DNA of 64,000 bases from DATAPE01 sp034667525 (GTDB lineage Bacteria; Actinomycetota; CADDZG01; WHSQ01), in NCBI GenBank assembly GCA_034667525.1, contig JAXDJO010000003.1, positions 62,001 to 126,000 on the forward strand. The letters run 5' to 3'. The notes below the pieces were generated by a model. That model ran no database searches, had not been told where the DNA came from, and saw only the letters and a program-made list of their open reading frames with translations. This document shows positions 1 to 9,318 of this stretch, in pieces. Numbering within the stretch: the first letter of the stretch is position 1; the number at the start of each line of letters is the position of its first letter. The translations under genes and the position numbers were made by a program.

Positions 1-942
1 GACCCGAGCCGCCGCGAAAGTTTCTGTACGCGAGTCGGGAGCGACGCCCTCTTCCCTTTGATAACCCTCGTACTGGCCGAACACGACGTCATCTGGCTCG
101 AGCGCCACCATGCTCTCGAACACCTTTGATTTCTCGTCCAGCAGCGGCTGCTCGCCAAACGACGATGGCGGCTCCATAGCGATGAAGCTCAACACCTGGA
201 ACAGATGCGTAACGATCATGTCTCGGAATGCTCCGGTCTTTTCATAGAAGCCCCCGCGCGCGCCGATGCCGATGTCTTCGGGAACGTCGATCTGGACATG
301 ATCTATGTGGTCGCGATTCCAGATCGGTTCGAACATCCCGTTTGCGAACCTGAATGCAAGGATGTTCTGCACGGTCTCCTTCCCGAGGAAGTGATCGATC
401 CTGTAGATCTGATCCTCGGTCAGGACCTCATGGACCGTGTTGTTCAGCTTGATGAACGACTCCATGTCCCAGCCGAACGGCTTCTCGTAGATCACTCGCG
501 CCCGTTCCGCCAGCTCCGCGGCCCCTATGCCCAACGTGATCGGTCCGAACGCCTGGGGCGGAACCGCCAGATAGAACAGCCGTCGCGGGGGATCCCCTCC
601 GATCTCGGCTTCAGCCTTGCGGATGGCATCGCCCAAAGGACCGTCATCGTCGGGACCGAATTCGCCGGAGACATACGACAGGCGTGCCGCGAACTCATCC
701 CAATGACCTTCGGACGACTTGCATCTGCAGAACTCGTCCACCGCGTCGCGGGCGAACTCGCGGAACTGATCGTCCGTCACCTCATCCTTCGAGGTCGCGA
801 CCACCAAGTACCGCTTGGGCATCAGGTCTTCCATGTCGAGATGGAAGAGGGCAGGTAAGAGCTTCTTGCGCGCCAGGTCACCGGTCGCGCCGAGTACGAC
901 GATCACGTGATCGTCGGGTGTCTTCCTCCATTCCACGGTCAT
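1..942 (-). CDS. zwf: Glucose-6-phosphate 1-dehydrogenase, N-terminal part (cut by window edge)
   Basis: Oxidises glucose-6-phosphate to 6-phosphogluconolactone with NAD(P)+, the entry step of the oxidative pentose phosphate pathway in the cytosol. The 314 codons visible start with ATG at 942 and run off the left edge, so the C-terminal third is missing. The nucleotide-binding motif GATGDLARKKLLPAL lies at residues 18-32, EKPFG at 153-157, and the active-site signature RIDHFLGKE at 181-189 (family form RIDHYLGKE). The start codon overlaps the stop of pgi as ATGA (939-942), so the two are translationally coupled and use the same substrate. Family assignment is firm; cofactor preference cannot be told. 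Confidence 0.96.
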   Translation of the reverse strand, partial: MTVEWRKTPDDHVIVVLGATGDLARKKLLPALFHLDMEDLMPKRYLVVATSKDEVTDDQFREFARDAVDEFCRCKSSEGHWDEFAARLSYVSGEFGPDDDGPLGDAIRKAEAEIGGDPPRRLFYLAVPPQAFGPITLGIGAAELAERARVIYEKPFGWDMESFIKLNNTVHEVLTEDQIYRIDHFLGKETVQNILAFRFANGMFEPIWNRDHIDHVQIDVPEDIGIGARGGFYEKTGAFRDMIVTHLFQVLSFIAMEPPSSFGEQPLLDEKSKVFESMVALEPDDVVFGQYEGYQREEGVAPDSRTETFAAARV

Positions 943-2498
943 GTCGCCCACTCCGCGAACCTCTGCCAGCTCGTTCGAGCAACGCGCTGTCCAGCCTCGT
1001 GCAGGGCCCGCGCGTCACCCGCAGCCTGCGAGGTGATCAAGCGTCCAAAGGTGTGAGGGGATTCCGGGATCGGTTCATCATGTTCCGGCGGATCGAGGAT
1101 GACCAGAGCGCGCACGTTCTTTTTGCCTCCCTTGTGGAGTTGACCTGTTGAATGCAGATAACGCGGCCCGAAACCACTCATCGTTGCGACACCGCTCCCG
1201 AGCAGCACCTTGCGCCGGCCTGCTTCCAGGATCTCGCGATTCGTCACTGAAGAAGGTGCGAACGCGAGGAGGCAGGCCAGCTCCGGGGGGCCCGCTCCTT
1301 CGAACACAGTCTCCGGATCGTCCTCGGCCCACTCGATGTCCGCACCAGACTCCAACAGCTCACGCGTCACTCGCTTGGCCGACTCGACGTTCGGCTGATC
1401 GAAGGCATTGATGCCCAGGATGGAGCCGGCAACCGCGGTGGCGAATTCCCATCTGAACATCTCGGCCCCCAGCGAACGAGGTGACGGAGATTGGATCTCG
1501 ATCACGGGAGATCCGGCCGTCCACGAGTCCGCCCGAGGATCTGTTTTGGAGTCGCCCGCGAGGCGGATCGAAACGAAGAACCGGTCGGGTCCGTAGGGCG
1601 TGCCCTCGCTGGCGGGCTCGTCCACTATCGGAACGATCCCTTTGCCCTGCTTGCCGGTTGACTCGGCGAGCAATTGCTCGACCCAGCTGCCGAAGGAAGC
1701 TATGCCCTCAGAGATCGAAAAGGTCAGCTTGTCGCTACCTTGCGCGGCCGCACGGCCGATGGCGTTGCCCAGCGCCAGGCCTGGGTTCGACGCATCTTCC
1801 TTCCTGCATTCGCTGGCCATGGCAGCAGCTCCGGAGAGGAGATCGGCAGCGGGGGCACCCACCATGACGGCCGGCACCAGTCCGAAGTGCGATAGCGCCG
1901 AGTACCGGCCCCCGATGTCGGGACGGCTCTGGAACACCGCCCGGAAACCCTCCGCGCGGGCCAGCTCCTCGAGCGACGTACCTGCATCTGTTATCGCCAC
2001 GAACCTTGTCCCATCGTCAAGCAACGAGCGGAAATGCCGATACAGGGAAATGGTCTCGATCGTTCCGCCCGACTTGCTCGACACGATGAACATGGTGGAG
2101 CTCAGATCGAGGCGTTCAGTCAGGGCGCGGATCTGATCGGGGTGAGTCGAATCCAGAACTATCAAAGCGGGGTTCGAGGCCCGCGGCTCGAAGGTCCGGC
2201 CGAAGACCTCGGGGGCAAGACTCGACCCGCCCATGCCCAAGAGGACTACCGAAGCGACACCATCGGACCGGATGCCGGCCGCGAAGGAATCAAGCTCGGC
2301 GACCACCGATTGCATCTCCACCGGAAGGTCGAGCCAGCCCAAGCGGTCCGCGGGACTGTCCTCCCCAGGAGCCCACGCGGACGGATCCCTGTTCCAGATG
2401 CGCTCGACGAGACCGGGGTCGGCAGCAATGACGTCGGTTGCGTTTCTCAACATCGCATCTGGTCCAAGCGACTCTTCCATCGCGCCCATGCTACGCAA
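939..2498 (-). CDS. pgi: Glucose-6-phosphate isomerase
   Basis: Interconverts glucose-6-phosphate and fructose-6-phosphate, feeding glycolysis or the downstream zwf product. The 519-residue protein shows the sugar-phosphate (SIS) fold motifs GMGGSSLAPEV (88-98) and SSKSGGTIET (140-149), then SRPDIGGRYSALS near 191-203. It resembles the PGI half of the tal-pgi proteins found in some actinobacteria, but no transaldolase domain is attached and the next gene upstream is on the other strand. Three in-frame ATGs (2498, 2489, 2480) make the exact start uncertain by up to six residues. It overlaps zwf by 4 nt. Confidence 0.93.
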   Translation of the reverse strand: MRSMGAMEESLGPDAMLRNATDVIAADPGLVERIWNRDPSAWAPGEDSPADRLGWLDLPVEMQSVVAELDSFAAGIRSDGVASVVLLGMGGSSLAPEVFGRTFEPRASNPALIVLDSTHPDQIRALTERLDLSSTMFIVSSKSGGTIETISLYRHFRSLLDDGTRFVAITDAGTSLEELARAEGFRAVFQSRPDIGGRYSALSHFGLVPAVMVGAPAADLLSGAAAMASECRKEDASNPGLALGNAIGRAAAQGSDKLTFSISEGIASFGSWVEQLLAESTGKQGKGIVPIVDEPASEGTPYGPDRFFVSIRLAGDSKTDPRADSWTAGSPVIEIQSPSPRSLGAEMFRWEFATAVAGSILGINAFDQPNVESAKRVTRELLESGADIEWAEDDPETVFEGAGPPELACLLAFAPSSVTNREILEAGRRKVLLGSGVATMSGFGPRYLHSTGQLHKGGKKNVRALVILDPPEHDEPIPESPHTFGRLITSQAAGDARALHEAGQRVARTSWQRFAEWAT

Positions 2499-2590
2499 GG
2501 TGCGAGCGGGGCCCGCAACTGGCCCGGCTTCCCCGGATCATGACCCATACTGGAAGGTCAAGCTCGAGTTATCTAGCAAGGGAGTTCCCT

Positions 2591-3757
2591 GTGCGCCGCT
2601 TGGCAATACTACTTCTGACCGCTGCTCTGATCATGGGGGCATGTGGAGGCTCATCGCCCAACCAGCCCTCCGGAAATGCAGAGGGAACACTGCTGGCTTC
2701 GCTCCTGAAGCTTCAGAACAGTTCCTCCACCGTCACTCTCACCTTTCGCTCCGATCCCCAATCGCTACAGGCGCTGGCAAGCCAGGGTGGCGGAGGCTCC
2801 ATAACCACCGCCGAAGCCAACAAGATCCTGGCCTCGTCGGTAACCGTCTCCCACAACAACGCATCTAACCCACGCGATGCCCGCTCCGAAACGATCATCA
2901 ACATCGCCGGTGACAGCAACGCGATCGAGATGCGGATGGTGAACCGAACGCTTTACGTCCGAGCGGATGCCGGCCCGCTGCTCAAGATGTTCGGCGCGAA
3001 AGGCACGGATCTGCAGCGCCAGATACATCAAGCCGAATCTTCCGGGCTCACCTTCCTCAAGCCTGCCCTGGAGGGGAAGTGGCTTTCCTTCGCAGGACTC
3101 GACAAGCTCGCAGCGCAATCCAGCGCGTCGGCTCCCTCCGCCGCGAAACAGAAGCAGGCAGCTAATGCCCTGCTCCAGAAGCTGCTCGGGGCTGCCACCG
3201 TCTCCACTGCGGGAAGCGACGCCGCGGGCACCCACCTAGTGGTTAGTGTCCCCGCTCGTCAGGCGTACACCGCCCTGCGCGACACGCTTGCAAACCTCGG
3301 CGGCGCAATGCCGCAGGGGGCACTGCCCGATGCAACCGCCATCCCAGATAAGAACGTCACGCTCGACGCGTGGGTCAAGAACGGCTCGCTCATCCAAATG
3401 GAGATCGACCTCAGGCAGCTCGGCGCGCTGGGCGGCAAGCCGCTCCCCGCCGGAGTCCACTCGCTTGCCCTGCATATGACGTTCCGTGACTTCGCAGGCA
3501 CCATCTCGGCACCCGCGGGGGCCGTATCGGTCAATCTGCAGGGACTAACGAAGAGCCTCATGGGCAGCGCGGCGATGTCAGGCTCATCCTCGGCCAGCAG
3601 CACGGAGACCGTGATGCCGGTGCCGGGCGGGACGAACATCAAGTGCTCGGCTCTCGCGGGGATGAGTCCCAAGGACATCAGATCGCTGCTGTCGGGGTCC
3701 CCGGCGCGGCTCAAGGCGCTTGCCCGGGCCTGCCCGGCGCTGCACTTGCAAGCCTAG
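2591..3757 (+). CDS. Secreted lipoprotein of unknown function
   Basis: A 388-residue exported protein. I place the start at GTG 2591 because AGGGAG sits 6 nt upstream and the residues that follow form a classic lipoprotein signal: two Arg, a hydrophobic stretch LAILLLTAALIM, and the lipobox MGAC with the lipidated Cys at residue 18. A longer frame from ATG 2438 would bury this signal and overlap pgi. The mature part is rich in Ala, Ser and Leu, with alternating strands and short helices that recall the LppX/LolA-type lipoprotein fold, but I see no diagnostic motif and give no function. A Cys pair occurs near the C-terminus. It is divergent from pgi and sits alone before acnA. Confidence 0.75.
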   Translation: MRRLAILLLTAALIMGACGGSSPNQPSGNAEGTLLASLLKLQNSSSTVTLTFRSDPQSLQALASQGGGGSITTAEANKILASSVTVSHNNASNPRDARSETIINIAGDSNAIEMRMVNRTLYVRADAGPLLKMFGAKGTDLQRQIHQAESSGLTFLKPALEGKWLSFAGLDKLAAQSSASAPSAAKQKQAANALLQKLLGAATVSTAGSDAAGTHLVVSVPARQAYTALRDTLANLGGAMPQGALPDATAIPDKNVTLDAWVKNGSLIQMEIDLRQLGALGGKPLPAGVHSLALHMTFRDFAGTISAPAGAVSVNLQGLTKSLMGSAAMSGSSSASSTETVMPVPGGTNIKCSALAGMSPKDIRSLLSGSPARLKALARACPALHLQA

Positions 3758-3874
3758 GCGGCTCAGCCCTCCTCCGGACGGGCCTCAACCAGGCACGGAA
3801 GTCGTCTCTGCAGTCATCCGGCCGCGCGTTACTCTCGAAACCGTCCACGGATGGAGCCGCAAGGGAGGTTCAGG

Positions 3875-6679
3875 ATGAGCAAGATCGATCCGTTCGGGGC
3901 GCGAGCTTCCCTCGAAGCCGGCGGGGCCTCCGTCTCTTACTTCGCACTTGACGTTCTTCAGGAGCAAGGGCTTGCGCAGCTGGACCTGATGCCGGTCACC
4001 ATCAAGGTGTTACTCGAAAACCTGCTTCGCCTCGCGGGCACCAGATTTTCCTCCGAGGACGACGTGGCGTTTCTTGCAGGATGGGGGCGCAAACCGCTTG
4101 AGGATCGCGAGTTCGCGTTCGCTCCAGCACGGGTCATCCTTCAAGACTTCACTGGCGTGCCGGCAGCAGTCGATCTCGCTGCCATGCGCTCCGCCATCGC
4201 CCGTGCAGGCGGTGAGCCCCGCGAGGTCGATCCATTGGTTCCGGTCGATCTCGTGATCGATCATTCGGTGCAGGTGGATGCGTTCGGGGGCCTGGGATCG
4301 TACGGCTTCAACGTCGAGCGAGAGTACGAGCGCAATGCCGAGCGCTACTCACTTCTTCGGTGGGCGCAACAAGCCTTCGCCGGGTTCCGGGTGGTGCCGC
4401 CGGGGATGGGCATCGTGCATCAGGTCAACCTCGAATATCTGGCCAAAGTCGTGCAAGTGACCGACACCTCCGAGGGCCCGGTTGCGATCCCAGACACCCT
4501 GGTCGGGACGGACTCTCACACGCCCATGGTCAACGGGTTAAGCGTCCTCGGTTGGGGGGTCGGCGGAATCGAGGCTGAAGCCGCCCTGCTCGGTCAACCC
4601 CTCCCGATGCTCACACCCCAGGTGGTCGGCTTTCGCTTCTCGGGGGCCCTTGGTCCGGGAGTTACCGCCACCGATCTGGTGCTGACGGTGACCGAGATCC
4701 TGCGCGCTCATGGCGTGGTGGGCAAATTCGTCGAGTTCTATGGAGACGGGGTCTCGGGATTGACCGTTGCCGACCGCGCCACCCTGTCAAACATGTCGCC
4801 CGAGTTCGGCGCCACGGCCTCCCTGTGGCCGGTGGATCACCAGACGCTTGCCTATCTGCGCCTGACCGGGCGTGAAGATTCACTCATCGAATTGGTCGAG
4901 AGCTACACGAAGCACCAGGGGATGTTCCGCACCGATGACACCCCGGACCCCCAGTTCAGCGAGACCCTCGAGCTCGACCTCTCCAGTGTCGTTCCCAGCC
5001 TTGCAGGTCCGCGCCGGCCCCAGGATCGCGTTCCGCTGGGCAAGGTGTGGGAGAGCTTCACCGACGTCTACTCGGGCGAGCTCGCGAACGGCAACGGGGG
5101 CGTGGAGATCGCGGTAGCCGACCTGGTCGCGGAAGGCGGGAACGCTTCCGGATTCGATCCCACTCACGAACATCCCGACACCGCTCCTCAGCCTCAGTCG
5201 GCCGAAGATGCTGCCGCGGTCTCGCTTCGCCATGGCTCGGTCGTGATCGCCGCGATCACGAGTTGCACGAACACATCCAATCCGCCCGTGATGCTCGCTG
5301 CCGGTTTGCTCGCCCGGAAGGCCGCCGAGAAAGGTCTGCGCGCCAAGCCCTGGGTGAAGACGTCGTTGGCCCCGGGCTCGCGCGTGGTGACCGACTACCT
5401 CGAGAATGCCGGCCTGCTGGACGACCTCGAGAAGCTCGGCTTCTTCGTGGTGGGCTACGGGTGCACGACTTGCATCGGCAACTCCGGACCTCTGCCCGAG
5501 GCGGTGTCGACCGCAGTAGATGAGAACGACCTCGCCGTCGTTTCGGTGCTGTCGGGCAATCGCAACTTCGAAGGTCGTATCCATCCCCAGGTGAAAGCGA
5601 GCTACCTGGCATCTCCACCGTTGGTAGTCGCCTACGCCCTGGCGGGAACCGCAGACATCGATCTTGGATCGGATCCGCTGGGCACCGATCGCGACGGGGC
5701 CGATGTGTACCTCAGAGATATCTGGCCGTCATCGGAAGAGATCGAGGCTGCGCTGCTGTCGGTGAAATCGGAGTTCTTCGGCCGTGAGTACGGAAAGATC
5801 TTCGATGGCGATGAGCATTGGACGCAGTTGCCATCACCTTCTGGCGACCTTTACGAATGGGACGCGGGGTCTTCCTACGTACGGGAACCATCCTTCTTCG
5901 AGAATCTCGGGCCGGAACCGGCAGCGTTGGGAGACGTTGTCGGCGCGCGCGTCCTCGTCAAAGTAGGCGACTCGGTAACCACCGATCACATCTCTCCGGC
6001 GGGTTCGATCGCCCCCAGCTCGCCGGCTGGGAAGTACCTCGTCGATCAGGGAGTCAAGCCGGCCGATTTCAACAGCTACGGCTCGCGTCGCGGGAACCAC
6101 GAGGTCATGGTCCGGGGGACCTTCGCCAACATCCGCCTGCGAAACGATCTGGTTGCGTCCGGGAAAGCCGGGGGGTGGACAACGCTGCTGCCGGACGGCG
6201 ACGAGACGACAATCTTCGAGGCGGCCCAGACGTACATGGAACGAGGCGTCCCCTTGATCGTGATCGCGGGCAGGGAGTACGGCTCGGGGAGCTCGCGCGA
6301 CTGGGCAGCGAAAGGACCGCTGCTCCTTGGGGTCAAGGCCGTGATCGCGGAGAGCTTCGAACGTATCCACCGCAGCAACCTCGTGGCGATGGGGATACTG
6401 CCGCTGCAGTTCGTGGGGGGCAAAGACGCGGCCTCACTCGGGCTGAAGGGGGATGAAACCTACGACATCGCCGGGATAGAAGGGGGCCTGGAACCACACG
6501 CCGAGCTACACGTGGTTGCCCATCGAGAAGATGGCGGCGACGTTGACTTCGACGCCGAATGCCGGATCGATTCCGAAGTGGAGCTTGATTATTTCCGCAA
6601 CGGCGGAGTGCTCCAGTTGGTGCTGCGAAGGATGCTCGAGCACCCGCGAGAAGGCTCGGCAAGGTCAGCGGAGCGGTAG
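3875..6679 (+). CDS. acnA: Aconitate hydratase A
   Basis: Isomerises citrate to isocitrate in the TCA cycle using a [4Fe-4S] cluster. I choose ATG 3875 (934 aa) over the in-frame ATG 3851 because AAGGGAGG at 3861-3868 gives ideal spacing. Cluster ligands are visible as Cys464 in SCTNT and Cys530/Cys533 in GCTTC. Other family blocks are VGTDSHTPMVNG, SGNRNFEGRIHP, GDSVTTDHISPAGSI and the C-terminal swivel-domain block GREYGSGSSRDWAAKGP. Length matches AcnA/IRP1-type enzymes. It is monocistronic and convergent with rpsI across a 243-bp repeat-filled gap. No operator could be recognised upstream. Confidence 0.96.
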   Translation: MSKIDPFGARASLEAGGASVSYFALDVLQEQGLAQLDLMPVTIKVLLENLLRLAGTRFSSEDDVAFLAGWGRKPLEDREFAFAPARVILQDFTGVPAAVDLAAMRSAIARAGGEPREVDPLVPVDLVIDHSVQVDAFGGLGSYGFNVEREYERNAERYSLLRWAQQAFAGFRVVPPGMGIVHQVNLEYLAKVVQVTDTSEGPVAIPDTLVGTDSHTPMVNGLSVLGWGVGGIEAEAALLGQPLPMLTPQVVGFRFSGALGPGVTATDLVLTVTEILRAHGVVGKFVEFYGDGVSGLTVADRATLSNMSPEFGATASLWPVDHQTLAYLRLTGREDSLIELVESYTKHQGMFRTDDTPDPQFSETLELDLSSVVPSLAGPRRPQDRVPLGKVWESFTDVYSGELANGNGGVEIAVADLVAEGGNASGFDPTHEHPDTAPQPQSAEDAAAVSLRHGSVVIAAITSCTNTSNPPVMLAAGLLARKAAEKGLRAKPWVKTSLAPGSRVVTDYLENAGLLDDLEKLGFFVVGYGCTTCIGNSGPLPEAVSTAVDENDLAVVSVLSGNRNFEGRIHPQVKASYLASPPLVVAYALAGTADIDLGSDPLGTDRDGADVYLRDIWPSSEEIEAALLSVKSEFFGREYGKIFDGDEHWTQLPSPSGDLYEWDAGSSYVREPSFFENLGPEPAALGDVVGARVLVKVGDSVTTDHISPAGSIAPSSPAGKYLVDQGVKPADFNSYGSRRGNHEVMVRGTFANIRLRNDLVASGKAGGWTTLLPDGDETTIFEAAQTYMERGVPLIVIAGREYGSGSSRDWAAKGPLLLGVKAVIAESFERIHRSNLVAMGILPLQFVGGKDAASLGLKGDETYDIAGIEGGLEPHAELHVVAHREDGGDVDFDAECRIDSEVELDYFRNGGVLQLVLRRMLEHPREGSARSAER

Positions 6680-6717
6680 TCGACAGCCCGCAGATCTGCC
6701 GACACTGATCTGCTGCC

Positions 6718-7018
6718 CTACCGCTTGGAGTACTGCGGGCCTTTGCCGGAGCCTTTCTGGCCCTCTTCAGGACTGCTCGCGGCGTCCTTCTGGGCGCGTC
6801 GCCGGTCAGGAAGCCTGCTCTACCGCTGGAGTACTGCGGGGCCTTTCTGCCGGAGCCCTTCTGGCCCTCTTCAGACTGCTTGCGGCGTTCCTTCCGGCGC
6901 GTCGCAGGTCAGGAGACCTGCTCTACCGCTTGGAGTACTGCGGCGCCTTTCTGGCCTTCTTCAGACCGTACTTGCGGCGTTCCTTCTCGCGCGCGTCGCG
7001 GGTCAGGAACCCTGCTTT
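6718..7018. repeat. Three tandem copies (about 102 bp) of the rpsI 3' end, two of them decayed
   Basis: Copy C (6923-about 7018) is the real end of rpsI, with the stop codon complement cta at 6923. Copy B begins at cta 6820 and copy A at cta 6718, giving periods of 103 and 102 bp. Each copy contains the same landmarks in order: a block like ccgcttggagtactgcgg, then ctttctggcc, cttcaga, gcggcgttcctt, and ggtcagga. Copies A and B carry small insertions and deletions that destroy the reading frame, so they are pseudogene fragments. They fill the gap between the convergent genes acnA and rpsI. Confidence 0.85.
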
Positions 7019-7315
7019 CTTGAGCACGGGGCGCAGGTCGGGGTCGAGCTCGATAAGGGACTTCGCTATCGCGTGTCTCAGGGCCCCCGCTTGACCCGTG
7101 ACTCCGCCCCCTTCGATCTTGGCGATGATGTCGTAGCGGCCTTCGGTGTTGGTCAGTCGCAGGGGTTCGGTGATGATCATCCTGTGGGTAGCGCCCTGGA
7201 AATAATCCTCCAGAGGACGGCCGTTGATCTCCCAACGGCCCGAGCCCTGCAGGAGGCGCGCTCGGCACACCGCTTCCTTGCGTCTTCCCGTAGCCCGGGC
7301 CAACAGATCAGGCAT
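6923..7315 (-). CDS. rpsI: 30S ribosomal protein S9
   Basis: Small-subunit protein whose C-terminal tail reaches the P-site tRNA. The 130 residues begin with [14 protein letters not shown] and contain the typical [19 protein letters not shown] block (family GGG.sGQAGAiRhGIaRAL) and the basic tail ending APQYSKR. Length is normal for the family. Its ATG (7315) overlaps the end of rplM by 8 nt, the standard rplM-rpsI pair. The 3' end is duplicated twice immediately downstream. Confidence 0.98.
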   Translation of the reverse strand: MPDLLARATGRRKEAVCRARLLQGSGRWEINGRPLEDYFQGATHRMIITEPLRLTNTEGRYDIIAKIEGGGVTGQAGALRHAIAKSLIELDPDLRPVLKKAGFLTRDAREKERRKYGLKKARKAPQYSKR

Positions 7316-7802
7316 GGTGAGTGACCTCTTCTATCGTGTGAGCCTGTTCCGGGTTGTGGGGCGCTGCAACGTCCCGCAACTCGAGTGTCTTCGGGTGCTG
7401 GGCCGAGTGCCCATGTTCGGAACCTGCATATACCTTGAGCTTCTTGAGCATCGCACGGCCCAGCCTATTGCTCGGCAACATGCCCTTCACCGCCTTCTCT
7501 ATGGCAAGTTCCGGCCGGGTGACCATCAGCTTGGAGTAGGGCACCTCCGTTAGACCACCCGGATACCCGGAATGACGGTAGAGGGTCTTCTGGGCGATCT
7601 TGTTCCCGGTAAGCACCACCTTTGAAGCGTTGACGACGATGACATGGTCACCGACGTCAAGGTGGGGCGAGAAATTGGGCTTGTGCTTGCCCCGGAGCCG
7701 CTTCGCCACCTCGGAAGCGAGACGTCCCAAAACCACCCCGTCAGCGTCGACGAGCCACCAGTCGCGCGTGATCTCGCTTGGTTTAGTGGTGTGGGTCTTC
7801 AT
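7308..7802 (-). CDS. rplM: 50S ribosomal protein L13
   Basis: Early-assembly large-subunit protein, 164 residues from ATG 7802. A longer in-frame ORF to 8003 would overlap truA; the family N-terminus (M-K-T-H-T-T-K-P, then [18 protein letters not shown]) fixes the start. Further L13 blocks are [19 protein letters not shown] and the [18 protein letters not shown] region. It is the first gene of the rplM-rpsI unit and has its own promoter at 7851-7879, which gives an untranslated leader of about 42 nt. Confidence 0.98.
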   Translation of the reverse strand: MKTHTTKPSEITRDWWLVDADGVVLGRLASEVAKRLRGKHKPNFSPHLDVGDHVIVVNASKVVLTGNKIAQKTLYRHSGYPGGLTEVPYSKLMVTRPELAIEKAVKGMLPSNRLGRAMLKKLKVYAGSEHGHSAQHPKTLELRDVAAPHNPEQAHTIEEVTHHA

Positions 7803-7850
7803 CCTTACCTTCCAGCCGGCCCGAAGATCGGGGCGATCCCGAGAAAGCGC

Positions 7851-7879
7851 AGGATAACGGCCAGTTTCAGGAGGGTCAA
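7851..7879 (-). promoter_or_regulatory. Housekeeping promoter of rplM-rpsI
   Basis: On the minus strand a -35 box TTGACC (7879-7874) and a -10 box TATCCT (7856-7851) are separated by exactly 17 nt. The same pair with the same spacing precedes rpsL, and near-identical pairs precede rpoB. Transcription should start near 7844. The promoter lies in the gap after truA, so rplM-rpsI can be made independently of the alpha operon. Confidence 0.75.
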
Positions 7880-7918
7880 TTCGGCTGCGCGGGTGGCCGG
7901 GGAGGGCACCGATCAAAG

Positions 7919-8713
7919 TTAGGGCGCGGCCACCGAAGGCGTGCTCTCTTGTAGATGCAAAGGAAGGCCCCATCCTTCGTCGTATTCCACCGCCACGAGG
8001 CAAAGGCCATGCGGGGGGGCGACAGGTCCGGCCGCCCCCCGATCACGGGCCGCCAGTAACTGTGGCATCTGGTCGGGGGTCCGGGAGCCTTCGCCCACCT
8101 GGATCAGACTCCCCACGATCGAGCGAACCATCTGTTGGATGAAGGCATTGGCGCGCGCGTGCACGCGCACCACGCGGCCCCTCCGTTCCACCGATAGCTC
8201 GAACAGGTTCCTCTGGGCCGAGGCCCCCGCCTCCCGAACTCGGCCGAAGGAGCTGAAGTCGTGAGAGCCGATCAGGTGACCCGCGGCTTCGTTCATCGCG
8301 CCCAGCTCGAGGGCCTCCCGGTGATAGAGCGAGGTGCTGGTGAGAAAGGGATCGAGAACGGGACCTTCGGTGATCGCATACACGTAGGAACGGGAGCGAG
8401 CGCTGAATCGAGCGCTGAATCCCTGGGCTGCGCTGCTGCAGGAGTGCACCGCTATCGAAGGGCCACACATCACGTTCAACGCGTCCCGCGCACTCTCGAG
8501 GTCGAGCTCGTCAGGGGCTTCCGAGATGCTTACGACCTGAGCCAAAGCGTGTACGCCCGCATCGGTGCGTCCCGCGGCCACCGAGACCGCGGGTCTGTCG
8601 AACAGCTTCTCCAGTGCGGTCTCTAAATCCCCTTGCACTGTCCGGACATCGCGCTGGCGGGCGAAGCCGTGGAAGGGGGCCCCGTCGTATGCAAGGTCCA
8701 GGCGGAGGTTCAG
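7919..8713 (-). CDS. truA: tRNA pseudouridine(38-40) synthase TruA, probable CTG start
   Basis: Converts uridines 38-40 of the tRNA anticodon arm to pseudouridine. The catalytic Asp sits in GRTDAGVHA, and the family N-terminal block [16 protein letters not shown] is present. The first canonical start, GTG 8638, would remove that conserved N-terminus. Reading back from it to the next in-frame stop there is no ATG, GTG or TTG, and the best candidate is CTG at 8713, which overlaps the rplQ stop as CTGA just as ATGA overlaps work elsewhere in this window. With that start the protein is 264 residues, normal for TruA. It is the last gene of the alpha operon, a common place for truA. Confidence 0.9.
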   Translation of the reverse strand: MNLRLDLAYDGAPFHGFARQRDVRTVQGDLETALEKLFDRPAVSVAAGRTDAGVHALAQVVSISEAPDELDLESARDALNVMCGPSIAVHSCSSAAQGFSARFSARSRSYVYAITEGPVLDPFLTSTSLYHREALELGAMNEAAGHLIGSHDFSSFGRVREAGASAQRNLFELSVERRGRVVRVHARANAFIQQMVRSIVGSLIQVGEGSRTPDQMPQLLAARDRGAAGPVAPPHGLCLVAVEYDEGWGLPLHLQESTPSVAAP

Positions 8714-9300
8714 CTCTCTTGATTCTCTTCCGGCACGTCAGATGCGCTGGCGTCCCCACCGTCCTCTTCCGTGTCAACGACTTCCGTGTCAACGGCCTCC
8801 GGCATGCTTTCTTCATCCTCAACGTCAGCCTCGACCGCCGGGGCGGGAGTCGTTCCCTCAGCGGTTCGGCGGCGCCTCGGCTGACGGCCCAAGCGGCGCC
8901 GGCGGCCTCCCGTCTGTTCCGGCGCGGCCTCGGCCGCCGGGGCTGCCCCCTCGATCAACTCGATCAGGGCCATCGGCGCCCCATCTCCATTGCGCGGGCC
9001 CAGCTTCAAGATGCGCGTGTAGCCACCGTTTCGACCTGCGAAGCGCGGACCGATGTCCGAGAACAGCTTGTGTGCGACGTCCCGGTCCTCGATCTTCGAC
9101 AGAACCTGCCGCCGTTGATGCACCGACCCATCCTTGGCCTTCGTGATCAGCCTCTCCGCGTAGGGCCGGAGCATCTTTGCCTTGGCCTCGGTGGTCTTGA
9201 TGCGCTCGTGCTGAAACAACGACGACGCCAGATTAGCGAGCATCAAACCCTGGTGCGACGGGTTCGATCCCAGCCGGGGCCCCTTCTTCGGTTGCGGCAT
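8710..9300 (-). CDS. rplQ: 50S ribosomal protein L17 with disordered C-terminal tail
   Basis: Large-subunit protein near the peptide exit tunnel. Residues 1 to about 118 are the L17 domain (starting [17 protein letters not shown], with the [14 protein letters not shown] block). The remaining 75 or so residues are an extension, first Arg-rich ([15 protein letters not shown]), then strongly acidic with Glu, Asp, Ala and Val. Such tails on L17 are frequent in actinobacteria. It follows rpoA by 18 nt and overlaps the proposed truA start. Confidence 0.97.
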   Translation of the reverse strand: MPQPKKGPRLGSNPSHQGLMLANLASSLFQHERIKTTEAKAKMLRPYAERLITKAKDGSVHQRRQVLSKIEDRDVAHKLFSDIGPRFAGRNGGYTRILKLGPRNGDGAPMALIELIEGAAPAAEAAPEQTGGRRRRLGRQPRRRRTAEGTTPAPAVEADVEDEESMPEAVDTEVVDTEEDGGDASASDVPEENQES

Positions 9301-9318
9301 CAGATTGTCACCCTTGGT

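Noticed and set aside
205..858. 217-codon plus-strand open frame at the left edge
   Set aside because: It is the antisense shadow of zwf, whose motifs are clear on the minus strand.
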